NCBI RefSeq assembly: GCF_009707385.1 | Contig: NZ_CP046115.1 | Span: 4,960,001-5,024,000, forward strand | Reading direction: 5' to 3' | Length of the DNA: 64,000 bases | Source: Klebsiella oxytoca | Lineage (GTDB): Bacteria > Pseudomonadota > Gammaproteobacteria > Enterobacterales > Enterobacteriaceae | Part shown: in pieces, positions 22,407-30,726 of the stretch | Position numbering within the stretch: the stretch's first letter is position 1 | Layout of the letters: each line of letters starts with the position of its first letter | The notes under the pieces: generated by a model | Seen by the model: the letters and a program-made list of their open reading frames with translations, nothing else | The model's database searches: none | What the model was told of the DNA's origin: nothing | Made by a program: the position numbers and the translations under genes

Positions 22407-23076
22407 GGCTAACCTTAGCTAATTCACTACGCATTTGTTCGACCACTGCTTTGTAGTCCGGCTGATCGAAAATGGCCGAACCGGCAACAAACATATCCGC
22501 GCCGGCGGCAGCGATCTCAGCGATATTACTCACTTTTACGCCGCCATCGACTTCCAGACGAATGTCGTAGCCGGATTCATCAATACGGCGGCGAACCTGA
22601 CGTAGTTTATCCAGAGTGTGCGGAATAAAAGACTGGCCGCCAAAGCCCGGGTTTACAGACATCAGCAAAATGACATCCAGCTTATCCATCACGTAATCAA
22701 GATAGCTCAGCGAGGTGGCGGGGTTAAACACCAGACCAGCTTTACAGCCGTGCTCTTTAATAAGCTGCAGCGTGCGATCCACGTGTTCAGAGGCTTCCGG
22801 ATGGAAAGTAATGATGCTGGCGCCAGCCGCGGCAAAATCAGGGATGATGCGGTCAACCGGTTTGACCATCAAATGTACATCTATCGGCGCGGTGATACCG
22901 TAATTTCTCAGTGATTTCAGTACCATCGGACCAATGGTCAGATTCGGCACGTAGTGGTTGTCCATCACGTCAAAGTGCACGACATCGGCACCAGCAGCCA
23001 ACGCCCTGGCGGTATCCTCACCCAGACGGGCAAAATCAGCCGACAAAATCGAAGGGGCAATCAAATACTGCTTCAT
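22399..23076 (-). CDS. rpe: Ribulose-5-phosphate 3-epimerase Rpe
   Basis: TIM-barrel metalloenzyme of the pentose phosphate pathway, 225 residues, that interconverts ribulose 5-phosphate and xylulose 5-phosphate. Motifs are [14 protein letters not shown] near residue 7, [14 protein letters not shown] near 32 (metal His and catalytic Asp), HLMVKPVDR near 68 and [10 protein letters not shown] near 177. Of two nearby starts, the ATG at 23076 sits seven bases after AGGAG and gives the standard N-terminus MKQYLIAP. It lies 17 bases downstream of dam. Confidence 0.97.
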   Translation of the reverse strand: MKQYLIAPSILSADFARLGEDTARALAAGADVVHFDVMDNHYVPNLTIGPMVLKSLRNYGITAPIDVHLMVKPVDRIIPDFAAAGASIITFHPEASEHVDRTLQLIKEHGCKAGLVFNPATSLSYLDYVMDKLDVILLMSVNPGFGGQSFIPHTLDKLRQVRRRIDESGYDIRLEVDGGVKVSNIAEIAAAGADMFVAGSAIFDQPDYKAVVEQMRSELAKVSHG

Positions 23077-23093
23077 CCGCATCTCCTTGAAAT

Positions 23094-23921
23094 TTATTTG
23101 GTCTTGGGCGGACGGTACAGAGCCAGAAGCTCGTCCACCTTCTTACGTGTACCACCGTTACTGCTAATACTGCGTCGAACCTTCACAATATGCGTCTCAG
23201 CGGCATTTTTATACCACTCCTGAGTGAGCGGCGTGCGATGGTTTGAAATAAGCACTGGAATACGCTTTTTCATTAGCGATTCCGCTTTTTTAGCCAGCAG
23301 CTCCTGCTGTTCCTGGCTAAAGCTGTTCGTATGATAAGCCGTAAAATTCGCCGTTGACGACAGCGGCGCGTAAGGGGGATCGCAGTAAACCACCGAACGG
23401 TTATCTGCTCGCTTCATGCAGTCTTCATAAGACTCACAATGAAACTCGGCATGCTGCGCCTTCTCCGCAAAATGGTAGAGCTCTGCTTCGGGAAAGTAGG
23501 GCCTTTTATAGCGGCCAAACGGCACGTTAAACTCACCGCGCAGGTTGTAACGGCACAGACCGTTGTAACCATGACGGTTCAGATAAAGAAACAGCACCGC
23601 GCGACGCAGGGGTTCCTTGCTAAGGTTGAACTCATCACGTAACTGATAATACTGTTCCGCAACGTTGTTCTCTGGCGTAAACATCTCACGCGCAGCCGCT
23701 ACATATTCATCGGTTTGCAGTTTGACGATGTTATACAGACTAATCAAATCACTATTGATATCAGCGAGGATATAACGAGAAAAGTCGGTATTCAGAAATA
23801 CCGACCCGGCGCCCACGAAGGGCTCAATCAAGCAATCACCCTGCGGCAAATGCTTTTTAATATCGTCGAGCAGGGGGTATTTCCCCCCCGCCCATTTCAG
23901 AAAAGCGCGATTCTTTTTCAT
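23094..23921 (-). CDS. dam: DNA adenine methyltransferase Dam
   Basis: Orphan N6-adenine methyltransferase for GATC sites, with roles in mismatch repair, replication timing and gene control, 275 residues. The SAM-binding motif is [12 protein letters not shown] near residue 8 and the catalytic motif is DPPY in [12 protein letters not shown] near 180. [13 protein letters not shown] near 33 is the second SAM-binding stretch. The C-terminus is slightly shorter than the E. coli protein (278). It lies between damX and rpe in the standard order, 78 bases after damX. Confidence 0.97.
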   Translation of the reverse strand: MKKNRAFLKWAGGKYPLLDDIKKHLPQGDCLIEPFVGAGSVFLNTDFSRYILADINSDLISLYNIVKLQTDEYVAAAREMFTPENNVAEQYYQLRDEFNLSKEPLRRAVLFLYLNRHGYNGLCRYNLRGEFNVPFGRYKRPYFPEAELYHFAEKAQHAEFHCESYEDCMKRADNRSVVYCDPPYAPLSSTANFTAYHTNSFSQEQQELLAKKAESLMKKRIPVLISNHRTPLTQEWYKNAAETHIVKVRRSISSNGGTRKKVDELLALYRPPKTK

Positions 23922-23999
23922 GCTGCCTAACTAATTACACATTCTCCGGCTGTGGAGAAAGCTCCGACAGCATCCTGCGCTTCAGACTACATCGCGGCA

Positions 24000-25286
24000 T
24001 TATTTCAGATCAGACTGAACCTGATGCAGCGGTTTTGCCCACGGATTTTTTGCCTGTACATCTGCTGGCAGAGTGGCAACAGCACGTTTCGCTTCATCTT
24101 TCGAAGCGTAAATACCGCTCACCAGAACATACCAGGGCTGACCGTTACGCGTAGTCTCATAGACAACATATTTTTCCAGCTTCTCTTTCTTCGCCCAACT
24201 GTTGAGGTTGTTGTAGTTAGAAGAACTACTGAGCTGAAGAGTGTAATGGCCGGACGGCGCGGACTTCATCGAGCCGACATCACCCGCGCTTTTACCCGTA
24301 GAAGCCGCTGCTGCCGGAGCGGCAGCAGCAGTTGCTGCTGGAGCGGTAGCGGCAGTCGCAGCCGGTTTGGTCTGCGCAGTTGCGGCAGGCTTTGTCGTCT
24401 GAGCTGTTGCTGGAGCTGTGGTCGCGACGCTTTCCACGCGCTTAGGCTGAGCTGGAGCTGGCTTCGGCTGTGCTGTCGCTTTCGCCGTTGTCTGCGGTTT
24501 CGGTTCGATAACCGTATGTTTACGCTCAGCCGGACGCGTTGCCGTTGTTGCCGCTGCCGTCTGACGCTCCGTGGTGGCCTGGCGCGGGGCGGCACCATTG
24601 CGCACCGGAGCTACGGTAGCAGGTTCAGTTGGTAGAGTAGAATTTGCCACAGCGCTGTCAATCTGGCCCTGCTGCTGGGTCAGCGCGTTGTTCAGGTCGC
24701 CCTGAACTTCAACACGCTGCTGGCCTTGTGGTTCAGCGGTAGTCTGGCCCTGAGTCGGATTAGAAGCAATCGGCGGCAGGGAAACATCCTGCGGCTGCGA
24801 ATTGCTCGTCGTTGACGACTCCTGAGCTGCAGGCTGGGTGTTATTGTCCTGAGCGCCGGACAAGTTAATACTTTTCTCACCGGAAGCCGTTTGCTCGCTG
24901 GATGAGGAAGACGGTGATTTAAGCGCGGAGCCGACGCCAACGATCAGCAGTAGCAGAACGAGGATCCCCACGCCCATCATGATGTACTGACGAGATGCCG
25001 GTTTCGCTGGGGCCTTTTTACGCTTACGTGGACGACGCTCAACCTGACGCTCTGCGTCATCGCTTTCGTCAGTCTCTATTTCTTCATACTCTTCATACTG
25101 TTCTTCGTCGCGCTCACGGCGTGCTTTGCTACCGCGCGTCGGGCGACCATCGTCAGCCTCATCAAGATCGACATCATCAAAATTGATCTGCGGATCGGCA
25201 TCACGCTCTGAAGACTGACGAGAACGACCAGTACGACGATCGCTGCGATCGGCTTTCATATCGTCTTCTGGTTTTAATTCATCCAT
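24000..25286 (-). CDS. damX: DamX, SPOR-domain cell-division protein
   Basis: A 428-residue bitopic inner-membrane protein that binds septal peptidoglycan through its SPOR domain and takes part in cell division. A charged cytoplasmic region (residues 1-100) is followed by one membrane segment, [20 protein letters not shown] (101-120). Then comes a long periplasmic linker very rich in Ala, Thr, Gln and Pro, and a C-terminal SPOR domain from about 345 starting [18 protein letters not shown]. The linker has low-complexity Ala/Thr/Lys repeats that cause long spurious frames on other strands. Confidence 0.95.
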   Translation of the reverse strand: MDELKPEDDMKADRSDRRTGRSRQSSERDADPQINFDDVDLDEADDGRPTRGSKARRERDEEQYEEYEEIETDESDDAERQVERRPRKRKKAPAKPASRQYIMMGVGILVLLLLIVGVGSALKSPSSSSSEQTASGEKSINLSGAQDNNTQPAAQESSTTSNSQPQDVSLPPIASNPTQGQTTAEPQGQQRVEVQGDLNNALTQQQGQIDSAVANSTLPTEPATVAPVRNGAAPRQATTERQTAAATTATRPAERKHTVIEPKPQTTAKATAQPKPAPAQPKRVESVATTAPATAQTTKPAATAQTKPAATAATAPAATAAAAPAAAASTGKSAGDVGSMKSAPSGHYTLQLSSSSNYNNLNSWAKKEKLEKYVVYETTRNGQPWYVLVSGIYASKDEAKRAVATLPADVQAKNPWAKPLHQVQSDLK

Positions 25287-25370
25287 TTAACACCCCACTA
25301 AAAGGCTTATGCTCACGACTATTGCACGTCACCCGAAATGATAACGCCGCGCGAACGCGGCCAGACCTTC

Positions 25371-26465
25371 TTATTGTTGCGCCTGCTGCGTATCAGCAAT
25401 CGCGCCAAGAACAACATCATGCGGTACTCCGCCGCGTATCTCGCTCTTCCCTATTGCGAGGGGTAGCACCAGCCGCATCTCGCCTGCCAGCACCTTTTTG
25501 TCACGCATCATGTGGGGCAAATACGCGTCTGCTGCCATCTCCTGAGGACCACATACCGGCAAGCCAGCACGTTGCAACAGATGAATAATTCGCTGCGTAT
25601 CCTGCGGATTAAACCTTCCCAAACGCTCAGACGCATGTGCCGCCATCACCATACCGGCAGCTACCGCTTCACCATGCAGCCAATTACCGTAGCCCATTTC
25701 AGCTTCGATAGCATGACCAAAAGTATGACCAAGATTGAGTAAAGCACGTAACCCGGTTTCTCGCTCGTCGGCAGCGACAACTTCAGCTTTCAGCTCACAA
25801 CAACGACGAATACAGTACGCCATTGCTTTTTCATCCAGCGCCATCAAGGCATCGATGTTATTTTCCAGCCAGTCAAAGAATTCGCCATCAAGAATGATGC
25901 CGTACTTTATCACTTCAGCCATGCCGGAGGAGAGCTCGCGCTTCGGCAGCGTTTTGAGACAGTTGAGGTCGACAACAACGGATACCGGCTGCCAGAAGGC
26001 GCCAATCATATTTTTGCCGAGAGGATGGTTGACGGCGGTTTTGCCGCCGACCGAAGAGTCCACCTGTGACAGCAGGGTGGTTGGTACCTGGATAAAGCGC
26101 ACGCCACGCTGGTAGCTGGCAGCGGCAAATCCGGTTAAATCACCGATCACCCCACCGCCGAGCGCCACTAAAGTAGTGTCGCGGCCGTGTGGTTTTTGCA
26201 ATAGCGCAGTAAAAACGGTATCCATTACCGTCAGGCTTTTAAACTGCTCGCCGTCGGGAAGAATCACGCTATCGACTTTTATTCCCGCTTGCTCAAGTAC
26301 GGAGCGCACGGTATCCAGATAAAGCGGCGCCAGCGTTTCATTGGTGACCAGCATAACCTGGTCGCCGGATTTCAGTGGCAGGAAGGAAGCTGGATCGTTA
26401 AACAAACCAGCCGCGATGGTAATCGGGTAACTACGTTCCCCGAGAGTTACAGTAAGCCTCTCCAT
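25371..26465 (-). CDS. aroB: 3-dehydroquinate synthase AroB
   Basis: Second enzyme of the shikimate pathway, converting DAHP to 3-dehydroquinate with NAD and a divalent metal, 364 residues. [13 protein letters not shown] near residue 105 is the NAD-binding glycine stretch, followed by [20 protein letters not shown] near 125. The metal-binding His residues are in [13 protein letters not shown] near 243 and [11 protein letters not shown] near 263. It follows aroK by 54 bases and precedes damX, in the conserved order. Confidence 0.98.
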   Translation of the reverse strand: MERLTVTLGERSYPITIAAGLFNDPASFLPLKSGDQVMLVTNETLAPLYLDTVRSVLEQAGIKVDSVILPDGEQFKSLTVMDTVFTALLQKPHGRDTTLVALGGGVIGDLTGFAAASYQRGVRFIQVPTTLLSQVDSSVGGKTAVNHPLGKNMIGAFWQPVSVVVDLNCLKTLPKRELSSGMAEVIKYGIILDGEFFDWLENNIDALMALDEKAMAYCIRRCCELKAEVVAADERETGLRALLNLGHTFGHAIEAEMGYGNWLHGEAVAAGMVMAAHASERLGRFNPQDTQRIIHLLQRAGLPVCGPQEMAADAYLPHMMRDKKVLAGEMRLVLPLAIGKSEIRGGVPHDVVLGAIADTQQAQQ

Positions 26466-26519
26466 AACGCGACGTCCACCTCAGTTGCTTTTACTCTGAC
26501 GCACTTTATTAAGCCAGAA

Positions 26520-27041
26520 TCAGTTGCTTTCCAGCATATGAATAATCTGGTTTGCTACCACTTTCGCGCTTTGATCGTCAGTGCGGATAGTGACATCAGC
26601 AATCTCTTCATACAGCGGATTACGTTCGTCTGCCAACGCTTCCAGAACTTCGCGAGGCGGCGCATCAACTTGTAACAAAGGACGCTTTTTATCGCGCTGC
26701 GTACGGGCAAGCTGCTTTTCGATAGTTGTTTCCAGGTAGACCACCACGCCGCGGGCGGAGAGACGGTTACGCGTTTCACGGGATTTTACAGAGCCACCGC
26801 CGGTTGCCAGCACGATTCCCTGTTTTTCCGTCAACTCATTGATGATTTTTTCTTCACGGTCGCGGAAGCCGTCTTCGCCTTCTACATCAAAGACCCAACC
26901 CACATCTGCGCCAGTGCGTTTCTCAATTTCTTGATCGGAATCGTAAAATTCCATGTTGAGCTGTTGGGCTAACTGGCGCCCAATAGTGCTTTTGCCGGCA
27001 CCCATAGGCCCAACCAGAAAGATATTGCGTTTCTCTGCCAT
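26520..27041 (-). CDS. aroK: Shikimate kinase 1 AroK
   Basis: A 173-residue NMP-kinase-like enzyme that phosphorylates shikimate with ATP. Walker A is [15 protein letters not shown] near residue 11, the shikimate-binding Asp is in [13 protein letters not shown] near 32, and [11 protein letters not shown] near 79 is the substrate loop. The lid region [11 protein letters not shown] lies near 117. It heads the aroK-aroB-damX-dam unit. A 269-base gap separates it from hofQ. Confidence 0.98.
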   Translation of the reverse strand: MAEKRNIFLVGPMGAGKSTIGRQLAQQLNMEFYDSDQEIEKRTGADVGWVFDVEGEDGFRDREEKIINELTEKQGIVLATGGGSVKSRETRNRLSARGVVVYLETTIEKQLARTQRDKKRPLLQVDAPPREVLEALADERNPLYEEIADVTIRTDDQSAKVVANQIIHMLESN

Positions 27042-27310
27042 TTTTTCGGTACTACTAAGACTATTCGTTAATGGTAAACCCGCTTCGCAGACACCCAGCG
27101 CAGCAGGACATGAACTGAAACCTCATATGCAATAGAGCGAGAGTCAGACTAAAAATTATCTCAATACTCCGGCTGGTTTGGCAACAGAATAAATCACCGG
27201 ACAAGAAAGGGAGGATTGATGTCGTACCCGACTCTCAAATCGGTACCCCTTGTATGCTAAATCCGTCCTCACGTCAAACACCTGAAACGTGTTTAGCATG
27301 AAAAACCCGC
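27042..27310. other. aroK-hofQ intergenic region with nested inverted repeat
   Basis: A gene-free region between hofQ and aroK that probably contains the aroK promoter. At 27254-27299 ATGCTAAA and TTTAGCAT form outer arms, and AAACAC / GTGTTT (about 27276-27294) an inner hairpin. There is no clear T run, so I call it only an inverted repeat, possibly the end of the hof transcript. Confidence 0.4.
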
Positions 27311-28552
27311 CTAATGCGCTGCCAGAATACGTGGAGTAATGAATACAACCAGTTCACGTCGTTCGTTATCCTTACCATCACGGCGAAACAGCTGACCAAG
27401 CCAGGGAATGTCGCTAAGTAGAGGAATACCATCGCGAGAAGATTTATTTTTTTGCGAAAAAATCCCCCCCAAAGCCAGGGTCTCGCCGCTTTTTACTTCA
27501 ACCTGGGTTTCAATTTCTTGTTTATCGATAGCCAGTACTTCACCATTTTCCTGCTTGAGCACCTGGCCCGGCGTATTTTCGCTAATTCGAAGTTTTAAAC
27601 GCACCCGATCTTTATATAGCACCGTCGGCGTCACCTCCATTCCCAGTACCGCTTCTTTAAACTCAACGGAGGTCGCGCCGCTTTCGCCGCTGGAAACCTG
27701 ATATGGTATCTCGCTTCCCTGCTTAATGCTGGCGGGCTGCATATGCGAAGCCAGCAATCTGGGACTGGCGATGATGTCCACCTGCTGCTTCCGCTCAAGG
27801 GCAGAAAGTTCCAGCTCTAAAAGTCGCCCGCTAATGCGGCCGATATTAAACCCAGCTCTCGTACTGGCATCCCCCACCGCCAGATTGCTGCTCAAGGTTG
27901 TCAATTTACCGGAACCCGGAGGAGTGCCGGCGTCCGCCAGGCTCCACTTAACGCCCAGTTCGCGCAGGCTGGTTTCGCTCATGGAAACAATATGCGCCGC
28001 CAGCTCAACCTGGCCCACGGGCACGTCCATTTCAAGGGCCCATGCTTTTAACGCCGGAAGATGCCGGGCATCATCACGAATTAACAGGCGGTTAGTTCGT
28101 TTATCAACCGCCAGATGCCCACGCGCACTCAGCAGTTTTTCTCCGGCTTTAACCAGCTCTTCAGCATCAGCGTAGCGTAAGGCCATGCTATGCCCCTGCA
28201 AAGGAAGATTCTGCAGACGCTTCGCTCTTTCTGCCTCAAGCTGTGCCTGCTGCGCCTTTTGCCAGGATTGAGTATGAACATACAGCACTGAGCCTTGCTG
28301 GGTCAGGGCCAGACCGGCGGTATCGATAACCGAGCGCAGCGCCTGTAGCCAGGGCACATCCTTAAGATGGAGAGATATCGTGCCGCTGACGTCCGGAGCC
28401 ACCACGAGATTTTTTTGTTTTAATTCAGCCAGGGTTTGCAATACCTGGGCTACCGGCACATCATCGACGACCAACGACATCGGTAGATCTTTTTTTGCCG
28501 CGGCTCCCATCAGCGGCAGGAGCAAAAACAGCAGGCTTATCCATCGCATCAT
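27311..28552 (-). CDS. hofQ: HofQ, secretin-like DNA-utilisation/pilus protein
   Basis: A 413-residue outer-membrane secretin homologous to PilQ/ComE of competence systems; in E. coli hof genes are tied to use of DNA as a nutrient. A signal peptide (MMRWISLLFLLLPLMGAAA) is followed by STN/secretin N0-N1 domains (VVDDVPVAQVLQTL near 28). The secretin core has IASPRLLASHMQPASIKQGS near 252 and the hallmark VEVKSGETLALGGIF near 353. Two adjacent ATG codons at 28552 and 28549 can serve as start. It overlaps hofP by 92 bases. Confidence 0.92.
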   Translation of the reverse strand: MMRWISLLFLLLPLMGAAAKKDLPMSLVVDDVPVAQVLQTLAELKQKNLVVAPDVSGTISLHLKDVPWLQALRSVIDTAGLALTQQGSVLYVHTQSWQKAQQAQLEAERAKRLQNLPLQGHSMALRYADAEELVKAGEKLLSARGHLAVDKRTNRLLIRDDARHLPALKAWALEMDVPVGQVELAAHIVSMSETSLRELGVKWSLADAGTPPGSGKLTTLSSNLAVGDASTRAGFNIGRISGRLLELELSALERKQQVDIIASPRLLASHMQPASIKQGSEIPYQVSSGESGATSVEFKEAVLGMEVTPTVLYKDRVRLKLRISENTPGQVLKQENGEVLAIDKQEIETQVEVKSGETLALGGIFSQKNKSSRDGIPLLSDIPWLGQLFRRDGKDNERRELVVFITPRILAAH

Positions 28553-28868
28553 TCTTTATTCCTTTTCGTAGCCAGACCCACTGTGCAGGTTCACACCCAG
28601 AGCCGGTTGAAATTACAATTTTCTCGGATGTCAGGAGGGTAACCCGCCAGCTGGTAGGCAACGTCTCATCTGTCCTCACGCGACGCCACTTCCCCGCGCT
28701 ATCCTGCAAGAGGCCAATCGGCATTAGCGGATCGCCGATGGCTCCGCCGTAGCGCCACTGGCTAAGCTGCGCCGTACGGCAGGTATCGGCTACTGGCTGG
28801 AACGGATCGCGTTCTTCCGCAAATAGCGGTAACGGAAAAATCAATAAACACCACCACCTACGGCGCAT
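28461..28868 (-). CDS. hofP: HofP, pilus-assembly PilP-like protein
   Basis: A 135-residue protein with an N-terminal signal-like segment (MRRRWWCLLIFPLPLFA) and the conserved region RDPFQPVADTCRTAQLSQWR near residue 20, like PilP-type periplasmic proteins that link inner-membrane pilus parts to the secretin. The last 30 residues are polar and are encoded in the 92-base overlap with hofQ, as I recall for E. coli hofP. The start overlaps hofO by 11 bases. Confidence 0.87.
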   Translation of the reverse strand: MRRRWWCLLIFPLPLFAEERDPFQPVADTCRTAQLSQWRYGGAIGDPLMPIGLLQDSAGKWRRVRTDETLPTSWRVTLLTSEKIVISTGSGCEPAQWVWLRKGIKNDAMDKPAVFAPAADGSRGKKRSTDVVGRR

Positions 28869-29298
28869 CTTCCGCCTCCAGCTGTAGAGTCAGCCGCAAA
28901 GCCTGTTTTTCCGGGTGCATTGAGAACCCGGTGATCTGCACCCCGCAGCGGGCCAGCCAGGAAAAGAGCGCTGGTACTGCCTGCCAGTTAACCGCCAGCT
29001 GCATCTCGCCTCCAGTTCCTGTCGGTCGCCAGGAGATAAGCGCCGCTCCTGCAACCGGAAGATCAACAGGAGAAAAGGCCTGCAGCCGCTCCTCATCGAT
29101 CGCGATGGCCTGCAGAGCTGCCCGCAGCGACAACAGTTTTCGCCACTGCTCCTGGGGACGCGTCGCTCGCCCCTCTTGTAATTCTGCCCGGGGCCACAGA
29201 AAGAACCCTGTCCAGGCACCGATAATAAGAACCAGAACGACAGCTATGGCGAACCGGCTTTTAGGTGCTATTAGCCAACGTTCAAGGCGTTCCTGCAT
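28858..29298 (-). CDS. hofO: HofO, PilO-like inner-membrane protein
   Basis: A 146-residue protein with one N-terminal membrane segment, FAIAVVLVLIIGAWTGFFLW near residue 16, and a periplasmic region, matching the layout of PilO/ComC-like components. Sequence conservation in this family is low, and the call rests on length, topology and position between hofN and hofP. It overlaps both neighbours (17 and 11 bases), so the hof genes appear tightly co-translated. Confidence 0.83.
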   Translation of the reverse strand: MQERLERWLIAPKSRFAIAVVLVLIIGAWTGFFLWPRAELQEGRATRPQEQWRKLLSLRAALQAIAIDEERLQAFSPVDLPVAGAALISWRPTGTGGEMQLAVNWQAVPALFSWLARCGVQITGFSMHPEKQALRLTLQLEAEDAP

Positions 29299-29821
29299 TT
29301 GCGCTCTCTCCTGTCATTGAAAAGTGAAACAACCAGCGCCCTTCGCTATCGCGCTGCGTTTCACCAGTCCTGGGAGGACGAAATCCGCCGATCTTTCTCA
29401 GCGCTTTTTCCAGCGCGGCTACCTCCTTAAGATTCAACGTTAACCCGCTCAGCAGCAGGGTATCCTGACGGTATTCCAGGTGAGTTAACCAGGCTTGCGC
29501 CGGGATAAGCGCCGCTATCCCCTGCAATCTTGTCTGCCAGGCAGCGGTTTTGTCGCGCCGCAGCAGACGCAAGCGCCTTTGTTCCTGCTGCTGTAAACTC
29601 TGACGCATGTCCCGCTCACGCTGCTGAAAAGCGCTCTCAAGCCGGCTATCCGCATTTATCTTTGCCGTATCGAGCGCGTGTTCGGCCCTGTTGTTGAACC
29701 GTGAGGCAATCAGGGCCGCAAACAGAATAAGCAGCAAACTGACGATCAGCAGCCCCGTCCTCTGCAAACGCTGCCGTCGGCGAGTTTCGCGCCAGGGAAG
29801 AAAGTTTACGAGCTGGCTCAT
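29282..29821 (-). CDS. hofN: HofN, PilN-like inner-membrane protein
   Basis: A 179-residue protein that begins MSQLVNFLPWRETRRRQR, the N-terminal NFLPWR signature by which PilN proteins contact PilM. A single membrane segment, LLIVSLLLILFAALIASRF, lies near residue 24, followed by a coiled-coil region rich in Gln, Arg and Glu (about 50-90) and a periplasmic ferredoxin-like domain. It overlaps hofM by four bases. Confidence 0.9.
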   Translation of the reverse strand: MSQLVNFLPWRETRRRQRLQRTGLLIVSLLLILFAALIASRFNNRAEHALDTAKINADSRLESAFQQRERDMRQSLQQQEQRRLRLLRRDKTAAWQTRLQGIAALIPAQAWLTHLEYRQDTLLLSGLTLNLKEVAALEKALRKIGGFRPPRTGETQRDSEGRWLFHFSMTGESANAGTP

Positions 29822-30609
29822 GAGCGACGCGCTCCCAGCGCCAGCCCCAGGGCAATGGTAAAACGCTCGCCATCGCTCGGCAGCGGAGGCTGCAGGCGAG
29901 AAATGACGCTCCAGGCGTCAAAGCTCTGCCCATCAAGCGATTCTGCGGTGCAGAGCCTGAACGCGCCGGCGTTGAGCTGTGAAACCAGGTGGGAAAAAGA
30001 GGGGACTTCGCTGCACGGACAGTATCCCCAACTATCGCTAGTTGCCCAGAGCCAGTTTGCTTCGTCACGCCACGCCAGCCCCTGAATCTCAGCGGGTAGC
30101 GAGGGGAGAAAAACGCTAAGCGCGCTGGCATCCGGAACAACGCCTACAACCCTGAGCTTCAGAAGATTTGCCAGGCGGCACAATACGTTAATATCCAACC
30201 GTTGCGCGGCGGTAACCCGCCAGCCATCGGCCGCGGTAGTTTCTGAATAGTCGACACATAGCGAAGATGCAGGCATTTCCAGCTGCTGCGACATGGCGCT
30301 GGCAATCCACGTTGCCTGCTCGCTTTCTCTTAATGAAATCTGCGGACGCGGGAGCTGTTTTTGCAACGTTCGCGCCGCCGGGAAAGCGATATACACTTGA
30401 TGTTGTAAAGGCAGCTCGCGCCGCCAGCTTTGCAGCTGCCGGGCCAGTGACTCTGCGTCCATCACCATTCCCTGCCGCACGGTGCCGGAAATTAGTGGGA
30501 TATTCCACCAGCGGCGCAGCGCCCAGCGTGAACGCTCATGTAATAATGCGACAATAGCAATATGGTCCTGCTGGATATGCATTCCTATGCGCCAGTTTCC
30601 AAAAGCCAT
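29818..30609 (-). CDS. hofM: HofM, PilM-like actin-fold protein
   Basis: A 263-residue soluble protein related to PilM/ComA, cytoplasmic actin-like partners of PilN in type IV pilus and DNA-uptake machines. It starts MAFGNWRIGMHIQQDHIAIV and has SLCVDYSETTAADGWRVTAA near residue 115 and a glycine-rich C-terminus IALGLALGARRS. The frame is open to 30633, but the ATG at 30609 matches the E. coli start. It is the first gene of hofMNOPQ and is divergent from mrcA across 117 bases, the classic pairing with the PBP1a gene. Confidence 0.9.
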   Translation of the reverse strand: MAFGNWRIGMHIQQDHIAIVALLHERSRWALRRWWNIPLISGTVRQGMVMDAESLARQLQSWRRELPLQHQVYIAFPAARTLQKQLPRPQISLRESEQATWIASAMSQQLEMPASSLCVDYSETTAADGWRVTAAQRLDINVLCRLANLLKLRVVGVVPDASALSVFLPSLPAEIQGLAWRDEANWLWATSDSWGYCPCSEVPSFSHLVSQLNAGAFRLCTAESLDGQSFDAWSVISRLQPPLPSDGERFTIALGLALGARRS

Positions 30610-30726
30610 GCTTACGATCTCCTTATCAGCCAATATGCTTCGCTATATCAATGCACCAGGCTTGCCTTTATACTACTGCGCGTTTGTTTATAAACTGCCC
30701 AATGAAAACTAAATGAGAAATCTCCG

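Noticed and set aside
23952..24635. A 227-codon Cys/Arg-rich plus-strand frame
   Set aside because: It is the complement of the Ala/Thr/Gln/Pro-rich damX linker, and its composition is explained by those repeats.
24266..24700. Repeats in damX as a mobile or CRISPR-like array
   Set aside because: The repeats are irregular Ala/Thr/Lys/Pro codons of a disordered protein linker, with no constant spacer or repeat length.
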